The translations under genes and the position numbers were made by a program. DNA of 64,000 nucleotides from Janthinobacterium sp. FW305-129. Its GTDB lineage: Bacteria > Pseudomonadota > Gammaproteobacteria > Burkholderiales > Burkholderiaceae_D. The notes beneath the pieces are model-generated. The model was not told the origin of the DNA. It made no database searches and was given only the letters and a program-made list of their open reading frames with translations. Location: the NCBI RefSeq assembly GCF_020858115.1, contig NZ_JACYMM010000001.1, positions 186,001-250,000 on the forward strand, written 5' to 3'. Shown here in pieces: positions 45,920 to 52,888 of the stretch; the stretch's first letter is position 1; every line of letters begins with the position of its first letter.

Positions 45920-46350
45920 GCAAACTTCTCCGTGGCAGCCTGCAGGCCTTCGAGCAGTTCGGTGGCGGCCCGCAATTGATCGGGGTCAATACCCTGCAGC
46001 AGTTCCTTGCGGAAGCCGTCCGCTTCCTTGCGCACGGTGTCATACACTTGCAGGCCCGCCTCGGTCAGCACGACGAGTTTCACGCGGCGGTCCGTTGCCG
46101 ACGGCTGGCGCTGCACGAAGCCCGATTTCACGAGCCGGTCCAGCATCGACACCATGGTGGGGTTTTCCACGCCCAATTGATGGGCCAGCTCGCTTTGCGA
46201 CGGCGGCTGCGGCGACTTGGCGATCATGGCAATGCACATCCAGCTTGCTTGCCCCAGGTCCAGGTCTTTCAGGCGCCGGTCGATCGCATGGCGCCAGCCG
46301 CGCGCCGTCTTGTGGAGCGCGGCGGAAAAGCGCTCTTCGATAGAAATCAT
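45916..46350 (-). CDS. MarR family transcriptional regulator
   Basis: A 144-residue winged-helix repressor: LGQASWMCIAMIAKSPQPPSQSELAHQLGVENPTMVSMLDRLVKSGFVQRQPSATDRRVKLVVLT contains the full MarR DNA-binding region (quoted here in parts as SQSELAHQLGVENPTMV and RQPSATDRRVKLVVLT). First gene of the efflux operon, so probably an autorepressor relieved by pump substrates. Overlapping CTAA/TTAG inverted repeats lie 11 bases upstream of its start. Confidence 0.94.
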   Translation of the reverse strand: MISIEERFSAALHKTARGWRHAIDRRLKDLDLGQASWMCIAMIAKSPQPPSQSELAHQLGVENPTMVSMLDRLVKSGFVQRQPSATDRRVKLVVLTEAGLQVYDTVRKEADGFRKELLQGIDPDQLRAATELLEGLQAATEKFA

Positions 46351-46360
46351 AAGGTGAGTC

Positions 46361-46392
46361 GTCTAATGGTTAGGTGTCTAACTAATATTCTA
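46361..46392 (-). promoter_or_regulatory. Candidate MarR operator overlapping promoter
   Basis: CTAA-TGG-TTAG (46363-46373) overlaps TTAG-GTGT-CTAA (46370-46381), and TAGAAT on the minus strand (46392-46387) is a possible -10. The site lies just before marR, where binding would repress the efflux operon. No convincing -35 was found. Confidence 0.55.
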
Positions 46393-46480
46393 GCATGGCC
46401 GTTTGGCAGGCGTACAGGCCTTCCCGTTTGTCTAAGCCGCTGTTACATTAACAGTCAGCCCACCACCATCAGGAGACAGC

Positions 46481-47011
46481 ATGACGACGGAAAAACAGAA
46501 GCAGGACGGCCAGCACCGCGACAGCAGCGACTTTGTCATCACGCAAACCTTCGACGCGCCGCGCGAGCTGGTGTTCCAGTCGTGGGTCGAGCCGGAACGC
46601 CTGGCCCAATGGTGGGGCCCTGTCGGCTTCGAATTGAGCGTGCTGGCGCTGGACTTGCGGCCGGGCGGCGTCTTCCACTACGGCATGCGCGCCGACAATG
46701 GCTACGAGATGTGGGGCAAGTTCACCTACCAGGCGATTGAAGCGCCTGAACGCATAGTTTCGATTTTGTCGTTCGCCGACAAGCAGGGTAATGTCGTGCA
46801 GCATCCGGTCAGCGCGACCTGGCCGCTGGAATCGTTCAATGTCATGACCCTCACGGAAGAAAACGGCAAGACGACGATGACATTGCGGTCGACGCCGCAC
46901 AAGGCGACGGATGAGCAGCATCGGACTTTTGTGGAAGGGCATGAGTCGATGAAGGAGGGATTCAAGGCTACCTTCGCCCAGCTGGCACAATACCTGGCGC
47001 GTGTTCAGTAA
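46481..47011 (+). CDS. SRPBCC / AHSA1-like domain protein
   Basis: A 176-residue START-like protein: FVITQTFDAPRELVFQSWVEPERLAQWWGPVGFELSV is the typical opening of the Aha1/CalC-like group, followed by DLRPGGVFHYGMRADNGYEMWGKFTYQAIEAPERIV and GHESMKEGFKATFAQLAQYLA. Members bind hydrophobic ligands; roles are often unknown. The QEDG/HRD N-terminal tail (about 20 residues) is disordered. Its ATG follows AGGAGACAGC. It diverges from marR and might be coregulated. Confidence 0.92.
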   Translation: MTTEKQKQDGQHRDSSDFVITQTFDAPRELVFQSWVEPERLAQWWGPVGFELSVLALDLRPGGVFHYGMRADNGYEMWGKFTYQAIEAPERIVSILSFADKQGNVVQHPVSATWPLESFNVMTLTEENGKTTMTLRSTPHKATDEQHRTFVEGHESMKEGFKATFAQLAQYLARVQ

Positions 47012-47319
47012 GTTTGTATTGAATGGCGGGCCAGAGCCGCGGGCCTGAGAAAATGTCCATGGCTGCGTTGCTTGGGCTCGCCGTACATGCGTACTGTCTT
47101 CGCCCGCGCGCCTTGCCCTGGCCATTTTTCAGGCCCGCTGGGCCCGGGAGCCTTGGTTCCAGGCGCGGGCGGGTTCATGCTCTCGTTGCCGGTTCGCGGT
47201 TGAGGAACGTCTGCTTGCGCCCCAAACCGGAAATTGAATTGGTCCAACTCGCCTAGGTTCGGGTTACCTGTGCAAGTCTGACTAATCTACTCTTGGTCGC
47301 GTATGGAAAGTAATAAGTA
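47012..47319. other. Gene-free spacer with long inverted repeat
   Basis: About 300 bases without a credible gene. The left half is filled by the 100-bp inverted repeat listed separately. The right half (47139-47319) has no clear structure; base composition falls from G+C-rich to AT-rich at about 47235, marking the edge of the low-G+C segment. A short minus-strand frame through the repeat is judged spurious. Confidence 0.6.
47039..47138. repeat. 100-bp imperfect inverted repeat (REP/MITE-like)
   Basis: The ends GCGGGCCTGAGAAAATG (47039-47055) and CATTTTTCAGGCCCGC (47123-47138) are complementary apart from one bulged base. Inside, GGGC...GTAC and GTAC...GCCC pair around ATGC near the centre (about 47075-47105). 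The element folds into one long hairpin after the SRPBCC gene. I saw no second copy in this window. It may be a mobile palindromic repeat common in the genome. Confidence 0.7.
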
Positions 47320-48597
47320 CTAAGGACTGTAGAACTGGCTAAGGCGTCCATTAGGATCGATCCTTAAGATGAAGTAATCGCCGTTGAAGAGTACTGCCAT
47401 GCGCCCTGATCTGACAAACTCTCCCGAGTTCGTCGCGAAATGAAGAGCAAGCTCTTCGCGAATACTATCTAAGACTTTCTCGATTAGGTCCTTAAGGTCC
47501 GTCAGCTCATAAGGAAGGACAGTCTTTCCCTTAAAATTACCAACCTGATAGGCATCTATGTGTCGCATTACGATGTGCAGGTAGGATTGCAAATCCCAAA
47601 AGACTTGCTTTTTCCCGTGCAGTATAACGGACGGGTTAAACCCGATGGCGTTAGCAAGTATCCTTTTCGCAGCATCACTGTCTAACGTCAATGACCGGTC
47701 TCCTAATCTCGCTCTCTCAAACTCAGCGCATACAGCGCCAAGTGCCGCTACTCGCTTAACGAATTCGTAGCTGGCTTTGGCTTCTAGCTCTTCCTTGGTC
47801 AGTGCATTTCGTGCAGCTTTCGCGTTTAACGATGCAAGTTGAATGTTGACGTTCTCGCTTGCAGACTTCACAGTAAAGCCAAAAGTTTCAAGGATGCGGC
47901 TATCGATCGTATTGTTTCGCATCCCCAGCATTGTTCCGACTAGGTCTTCTTTTTCATAATCGATCAATGCAGTTCCGCCGTTATGTTTCATGACCAGATA
48001 ATTTACTAGTAGCTTCTGTGCGTCTAGCTTTGAAAAGTCAGCTTCAACTAAAACAATGTTCGGCACAATCTTCTTGCCTGTTGGGTGACGGAGCGGCTGG
48101 CGGTTAAAGGTTGCGTAAGATATCTTAAAGAGGTCTTTGATAGCGACGCCCTTGTACTTTAAAGTCTTTCTTTGTTGAACAGTTAGCGCAGGATCTCGGC
48201 AGTCTATCCGTAGAACCGCTAGATCGTTATAAGCTGAGTTACTATTCGCAAGCTCGTTTGTTTGCTCGTTCATGTAAACTTTGTTGAACAGAACCCCGGT
48301 GACCATGTGTCCGTAGTCAGTTTCAGCTTTGCTGTTGTGCCGAAACATAAAACAGGTCATGTTCCTTTCAATACCAATCATCTCGTGCAGGTCGAGCAGG
48401 TGAAACTCTCTCCCTGCAACTTCAACTCCAGGTATGCCTATCGAGTGCAAGTCTGTTATTTCGTATGTGCCAATCAATGCATTCTCCAGTACTGCTTCGA
48501 TAGACGATCGCCAAGTCATCACCAGGCGCGGAACCTTCTGGGACAACGCCGCGATTGGAAGATTCTTCTCGACGCTGAAAACAGAACGGCTTAGCAA
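47320..48597 (-). CDS. Low-G+C orphan gene of unknown function, probably truncated or fused at its 5' end
   Basis: A frame of up to 425 codons with base composition unlike everything around it (the 60 bases from 48001 are 35% G+C, those from 47521 are 42%, while flanking genes exceed 60%). No family recognised. The first 35 or so codons run antisense through an IS3 transposase remnant, so the true N-terminus is either lost or begins internally (ATGs at 48381 and 48360). The body is mixed alpha/beta (KIVPNIVLVEADFSKLD, LVNYLVMKHNGGTALIDYE), then helical. The last 100 residues (SYLHIVMRHIDAY ... GDYFILRIDPNGRLSQFY) have a helix with spaced His then strands ending in R.D..GRL..FY, somewhat like Barnase/EndoU/colicin-type nuclease toxins; a weak resemblance. 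No signal peptide, no partner gene. Confidence 0.6.
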   Translation of the reverse strand: MLSRSVFSVEKNLPIAALSQKVPRLVMTWRSSIEAVLENALIGTYEITDLHSIGIPGVEVAGREFHLLDLHEMIGIERNMTCFMFRHNSKAETDYGHMVTGVLFNKVYMNEQTNELANSNSAYNDLAVLRIDCRDPALTVQQRKTLKYKGVAIKDLFKISYATFNRQPLRHPTGKKIVPNIVLVEADFSKLDAQKLLVNYLVMKHNGGTALIDYEKEDLVGTMLGMRNNTIDSRILETFGFTVKSASENVNIQLASLNAKAARNALTKEELEAKASYEFVKRVAALGAVCAEFERARLGDRSLTLDSDAAKRILANAIGFNPSVILHGKKQVFWDLQSYLHIVMRHIDAYQVGNFKGKTVLPYELTDLKDLIEKVLDSIREELALHFATNSGEFVRSGRMAVLFNGDYFILRIDPNGRLSQFYSP

Positions 48598-48610
48598 GAG
48601 GCACTACCTT
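48503..48610 (+). mobile_element. IS3-family transposase remnant
   Basis: About 36 codons on the plus strand translate as IDDRQVITRRGTFWDNAAIG followed by RFFSTLKTERLSKRHYL. This matches the end of the DDE integrase core of IS3-family OrfB proteins (the WDNA...ESFFSTLK segment with the final catalytic Glu, here replaced by Gly/Arg). Neither the rest of the transposase nor terminal inverted repeats are present. It marks past insertion and deletion at the 5' edge of the low-G+C gene. Confidence 0.75.
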
Positions 48611-48642
48611 TGTTATGTCGCCTGCTTCAGGCAACACTGTCA

Positions 48643-49548
48643 TCATTGCGCGCCGATCCCCAGCATATCCCGCACCACCGGCAAAACCATCCCCCAGGCA
48701 TTCGACGTCGCCGCAATCTCGTCATAATGACTGGCGCCCGGCAAGATCAGCACTTCCGCATGGTCGCCGGCTTTGATTGCCTTGGCCGCGTAGTCGTGCG
48801 CGACGCGGGGTGGGGAGATGGTGTCGAGTTCACCCGTGGCCAGCACGGTGCGGCTGCCGTTGGGGAGCAGGTCGGCGGCGTTGGTGTCGCTGTAGATGTC
48901 GGGGCGCTCGGTGCTGGCGCTGCCTGCCAGTTGCTCGATGTCGCGCTCGCAGCTGGTCTTGATCAAGTCTTTCTCGTGGCGCAGGTCGGCCAGGCCGCCC
49001 AGGCTGAGGATATTTTTTACTGGCAAGTAGGTGTCGCGGTACAGGGGGCTGGTCTTTGGCAGTTTTTCCCGTCCTGCGATCCATTGCACCAGCTGGCCGC
49101 CGGCCGAGTGGCCCATGGCGACGATGCGGCGCGTGTCGAGCTGGTACCGGGGCGCGTGCTGCTGCAGGCTGTCCAGGGCCGCGTGCATGTCTTCGTAGGT
49201 GCCCGGATAGCCGCCGCCCGGCTCGTCCACGCGCCGGTATTCCACATTCCACACGGCAATACCTTGCGCCACGAGGGCGCCGGCCACGTTGCGCATCTGT
49301 TTGATGCCGCCGAAAGCCACCGTCCAGCAGCCGCCATGAACGAGCACGACGACGGGGAACGGTCCCGTGCCTTCGGGCCGGAACAGCTGCGCGTATTGCG
49401 ATGGCGCGGGGCCATAGGCGATCTGCGCCGTGGGGGCGGGGCCGTTCAGGGCCAGGTAGTCGTCCAGGCTCATGGGGACGGCGACGGCGCCTTGGGCGGA
49501 GGCGAGCAGGGCGGTGGCGATCAGGGAAGACGGCAAGGAGGTAGGCAT
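48643..49548 (-). CDS. Exported alpha/beta hydrolase (esterase/lipase-like)
   Basis: A 301-residue hydrolase with a probable signal peptide (MPTSLPSSLIATALLASAQGAVA). VVVLVHGGCWTVAFGG is the oxyanion loop of the HGG type, the nucleophile Ser sits in RIVAMGHSAGGQLVQWIAG, the Asp is likely in ATGELDTISPP and the His in LPGASHYDEIAA. This resembles BD-FAE/carboxylesterase enzymes. The intact triad contrasts with the degenerate relative at 12527. The start is set at the signal peptide; the longer frame overlaps the neighbouring kinase gene and is unlikely. Confidence 0.9.
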   Translation of the reverse strand: MPTSLPSSLIATALLASAQGAVAVPMSLDDYLALNGPAPTAQIAYGPAPSQYAQLFRPEGTGPFPVVVLVHGGCWTVAFGGIKQMRNVAGALVAQGIAVWNVEYRRVDEPGGGYPGTYEDMHAALDSLQQHAPRYQLDTRRIVAMGHSAGGQLVQWIAGREKLPKTSPLYRDTYLPVKNILSLGGLADLRHEKDLIKTSCERDIEQLAGSASTERPDIYSDTNAADLLPNGSRTVLATGELDTISPPRVAHDYAAKAIKAGDHAEVLILPGASHYDEIAATSNAWGMVLPVVRDMLGIGAQ

Positions 49549-49648
49549 GCTGGGATTCGCTTGAGAAGAGAGCAACACTGTAGCATAGGGCCGCGTGGCG
49601 GCAGAGATCAAGCGGCATGCTGTTTTCCTCCTGCAAGAGCGTTGCCCC

Positions 49649-52600
49649 ATGGTATATTTCGGCATCAGTTTTCCCCTTATCGACACGGTGCACGCAAACA
49701 ACATTCTTTCCTTGCTGGACGCCGAGCATAGTGCGCTGGGCAGCATCGCGGCAGGCGCCGACCTGGCCCATGCACTGGAACACTTGTTGCTGGCGCTGCA
49801 AGACCTGGCCGAGGGCGGCGCGCACGCCTGTCTCGTGCTCATCGACGAGGCCGACCGCTTTTGCGGCTTGTCCGCGCCCAGCCTGCCGCAAGACCTGTGC
49901 CTGGCCCTGCGCCACGGCGGCGACCAGCCGTCCCCGTTCGGCATGGCCGCCTTTTCCGGCGCGCCCGTGTATTGCGGTGACATCACGCGCGACGTGCACT
50001 GGAGCGCGGGACGCAAGGAAGCCATGCTGCACGGCTACCGCGCCTGCTGGGTCGCTCCCGTCTTCGGCGCCAAGGGCCATATCCTGGGCGTGCTGGGCCT
50101 GTTTTTCCAGGCGCCATGCCATCCCACCCAGCCCGAGATCGAATTGCTGGCGCTGGCCGCGCGCGTGGCCGCGCATGTGATCGAGCGGGGCCAGCTGGAA
50201 AAATCGCTGCACGACAGCCGCGAACACTTCCATTACGCCATCGAGCTGAACACGCAAGTGCTGTGGACGGCCGACCTCGACGGCAAGCTCGACTATGTGG
50301 CGCAGCGCTGGCGCGACTGGACGGGAGGCAGCGGCCTCGCTACCAGCTGGCTCGATGCCATCCATCCCGAGGACGTGCCCCGTACACTGGCGGCGTGGAG
50401 CGAAGCGGTGGGCAGCGGCCAGCCGCTGGACCAGGAAATGCGCGTGCGCCGGCAGGACGGCCGCTACCGCTGGGTGCATTCGCGCGCCTACTGCCGGCTC
50501 GACGAGCGGGGCCAGCCCGTGAAATGGTACGGCTCCTGCGAGGATATCGACGAACACTGGCAGGCGCGCAACGCTTTGCTCGACAGCGAAGCGCAGTTCC
50601 GTTCGCTGGCCTCGACCATGCCCAACCAGGCCTGGCTGGCGCATGGCAGCGGCGCCACCTACTGGGTCAACCAACAGGTGTGCGAATACACGGGGCAATC
50701 GATGAAGTCGCTCGTGTCCACCGGTTTTCGCCAGTGCGTGCACCCGGACGACGTGCAAGCCACGCAAAAAAGCTGGGAGCGGGCCGTCGCCACCGCCAGC
50801 GCCTACGAACACGAGTTCCGCATGCGCCGCGCCAGCGACGGCGCCTACCGCTGGTTCCTGGCGCGCGCCTTGCCCCTGTTCGACGAGGCAGGCACGGTGC
50901 TGCGCTGGGTGGGCACGAATACGGACGTGCAGGAACAGAAGAACGTGCTGGAAAAGATGGCCTACCTGAATTCTTCGCTGGAAGTGGAAATGGCCAACCG
51001 CACGGCCGACCGCGACCGCATGTGGCGGCTGTCGACCGACATCATGCTGGTGGCGGACCTGGCCGGCATGATCATCGCCGTCAATCCCGCCTGGAGCAAG
51101 ATCCTCGACCGGCCTGAAATTGAATCGCTGGGCATGGATTTTATCAGCCTTGTGCATCCCGACGACCGCATGGCGGCCTTGAAGGACTTGTCGCGCCTGG
51201 CCCATGGAGCGCCCACCTTGCGCATGGAAAACCGCTACCGCCGGCGCGATGGCGGCTACCGCTGGATTTCCTGGACGGCCGTGCCGGCGCAAAAGCTGAT
51301 CCACGCCATCGGCCGCGACGTCACGGACGAGAAGGAGGCGCGGCTGGCGCTGGTGCGCAGCGAGCAAGCCTTGCTGCAGGCGCAGAAGCTGGAATCGATC
51401 GGTAAGCTGACGGGCGGCGTGGCCCACGATTTCAACAATGTGCTGCAAATCATTTCCGGCAATCTGCAACTGCTGAAACTGACGGTGTCCGACAATCCGC
51501 AGGCGGCCAGGCGCCTCGATTCGGCGGCCTCGGCCGTCGAACGGGGCGCCAAGCTGTCGTCGCAACTGCTGGCCTTTGCGCGGCGTCAACCGTTGAAGCC
51601 GCTGGTGACGGACCTGGGCCGGCTGCTGCGCCGCATGCATGAGCTGATCCGCCGCGCCCTGGGCGAAGCGATTGCCGAGGAAACCTTCATCAGCGAAGGC
51701 TTGTGGCATACCCTGGTCGACCCGAACCAGATGGAAAACGTGCTGTTGAACATGGCCATCAACGCGCGCGACGCGATGGAGAAGGGCGGCCGGCTCACGT
51801 TTACCTTGAGTAATGTCACGCTCGATGCCGCCTACGCCAGCCTGCATGCCGATGTGCTGGAAGGGCAATACGTGCTGCTGACCATCACGGACACGGGCCA
51901 TGGCATGGAGCGCGACGTGATCGACCAGATTTTCGAGCCGTTCTTTACCACCAAGCGCGAAGGCGAGGGCACGGGCCTGGGCCTGTCCATGGCCTACGGC
52001 TTCATCCGCCAGAGCGCGGGCCATATCAAGGTGCACAGCGCGCCCGGCGCCGGCACGACGTTCAAGATATATCTGCCGCGCTCGCTGGAAAAGCTGGCCG
52101 AACCGCCGCCGGGCCTGACGGGCCCCGTGCTGGGCGGCGGCGAGACCATCCTCGTGGTGGAAGACGATGCTCCGGTGCAACACACGGTGGTCGACATGCT
52201 GCGCGGCCTCGGCTACGACGTGCTGCATGCGGACGACGGCGCCTCGGCGCTGGCCCTGCTGGGCACGGGCGTGGCTATCGACCTGCTGTTTACGGACGTC
52301 GTCATGCCCGGTCCCGTCAGCAGCAAGGAGCTGGCGCAGCAGGCGAAATTGCTGCTGCCCGAGCTGGCCGTGCTGTTTACGTCAGGCTATACGCACAACG
52401 CCATCATGCAGGGCGGGCGGCTGGACCCGGGTGTCGAGCTGTTGAGCAAGCCCTACCAGCGCGAAGACCTGGCGCGGCGCCTGCGCCACCTGCTGGCCGA
52501 CCGCCGCCTGGTGGGCGCGCCCGACCCTTCCGGGCGGCGCATCCTGCTGGTGGAAGACAACGACGATGCGCGCGAAATGACCACGGAAATGCTCAATATG

Positions 52601-52888
52601 CTGGGCCACACCGTGCATGGCGTGGCCAGCGCGGAAGCGGCCATGCCGCTCCTGGCCATGCCGGGCCTGGACGTGCTGGTGACGGACATCAGCCTGCCCA
52701 CCATGTCCGGCCTGGAACTGGCGCGCCATGCGCGCGCGCACTGGCCGCAGCTGGAGGTGGTGTTTGCTTCCGGGCACGACTGGGGAGCCAGCCTGATGCA
52801 GGACGCCAGCGCGCGCTTCCTGCGCAAGCCGTTCGGCCTGGAAGAGCTGGCCGGCGCACTGAAGGCGCGCCGGCTCGACGTCTACTGA
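49649..52888 (+). CDS. Hybrid sensor histidine kinase: GAF-PAS3-HisKA-HATPase-REC-REC
   Basis: About 1079 residues, no membrane span. Order: GAF at 25-165, three PAS/PAC modules at about 185-310, 325-430 and 450-570 ([57 protein letters not shown]), HisKA with His593 in [19 protein letters not shown], HATPase at 680-810 ([26 protein letters not shown]), then two receivers beginning at about 831 ([17 protein letters not shown]) and 963 ([24 protein letters not shown]). Start is uncertain; 49649 places the first helix at the N-terminus. It converges on a paralogous kinase and overlaps its stop by 7 bases. No cognate output gene adjacent. Confidence 0.92.
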   Translation: MVYFGISFPLIDTVHANNILSLLDAEHSALGSIAAGADLAHALEHLLLALQDLAEGGAHACLVLIDEADRFCGLSAPSLPQDLCLALRHGGDQPSPFGMAAFSGAPVYCGDITRDVHWSAGRKEAMLHGYRACWVAPVFGAKGHILGVLGLFFQAPCHPTQPEIELLALAARVAAHVIERGQLEKSLHDSREHFHYAIELNTQVLWTADLDGKLDYVAQRWRDWTGGSGLATSWLDAIHPEDVPRTLAAWSEAVGSGQPLDQEMRVRRQDGRYRWVHSRAYCRLDERGQPVKWYGSCEDIDEHWQARNALLDSEAQFRSLASTMPNQAWLAHGSGATYWVNQQVCEYTGQSMKSLVSTGFRQCVHPDDVQATQKSWERAVATASAYEHEFRMRRASDGAYRWFLARALPLFDEAGTVLRWVGTNTDVQEQKNVLEKMAYLNSSLEVEMANRTADRDRMWRLSTDIMLVADLAGMIIAVNPAWSKILDRPEIESLGMDFISLVHPDDRMAALKDLSRLAHGAPTLRMENRYRRRDGGYRWISWTAVPAQKLIHAIGRDVTDEKEARLALVRSEQALLQAQKLESIGKLTGGVAHDFNNVLQIISGNLQLLKLTVSDNPQAARRLDSAASAVERGAKLSSQLLAFARRQPLKPLVTDLGRLLRRMHELIRRALGEAIAEETFISEGLWHTLVDPNQMENVLLNMAINARDAMEKGGRLTFTLSNVTLDAAYASLHADVLEGQYVLLTITDTGHGMERDVIDQIFEPFFTTKREGEGTGLGLSMAYGFIRQSAGHIKVHSAPGAGTTFKIYLPRSLEKLAEPPPGLTGPVLGGGETILVVEDDAPVQHTVVDMLRGLGYDVLHADDGASALALLGTGVAIDLLFTDVVMPGPVSSKELAQQAKLLLPELAVLFTSGYTHNAIMQGGRLDPGVELLSKPYQREDLARRLRHLLADRRLVGAPDPSGRRILLVEDNDDAREMTTEMLNMLGHTVHGVASAEAAMPLLAMPGLDVLVTDISLPTMSGLELARHARAHWPQLEVVFASGHDWGASLMQDASARFLRKPFGLEELAGALKARRLDVY

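Noticed and set aside
47005-47247. 80-codon minus-strand frame after the SRPBCC gene
   Set aside because: It runs through the 100-bp inverted repeat, and its sequence is explained by that repeat; no ribosome site or family.
47266-47300. GGTTCGGGTTACC stretch reminiscent of a tRNA T-arm or attachment site
   Set aside because: No acceptor, D or anticodon stems can be drawn around it, and no second copy was seen that would mark an att pair.
48262-48594. 110-codon plus-strand frame inside the low-G+C gene
   Set aside because: Antisense to a longer frame with better protein-like content; no motif.
48830-52228. Open frame of over 1100 codons antisense to the hybrid kinase at 49649
   Set aside because: Arg/His/Gln-rich shadow without motifs, overlapping two genes with solid domain content.
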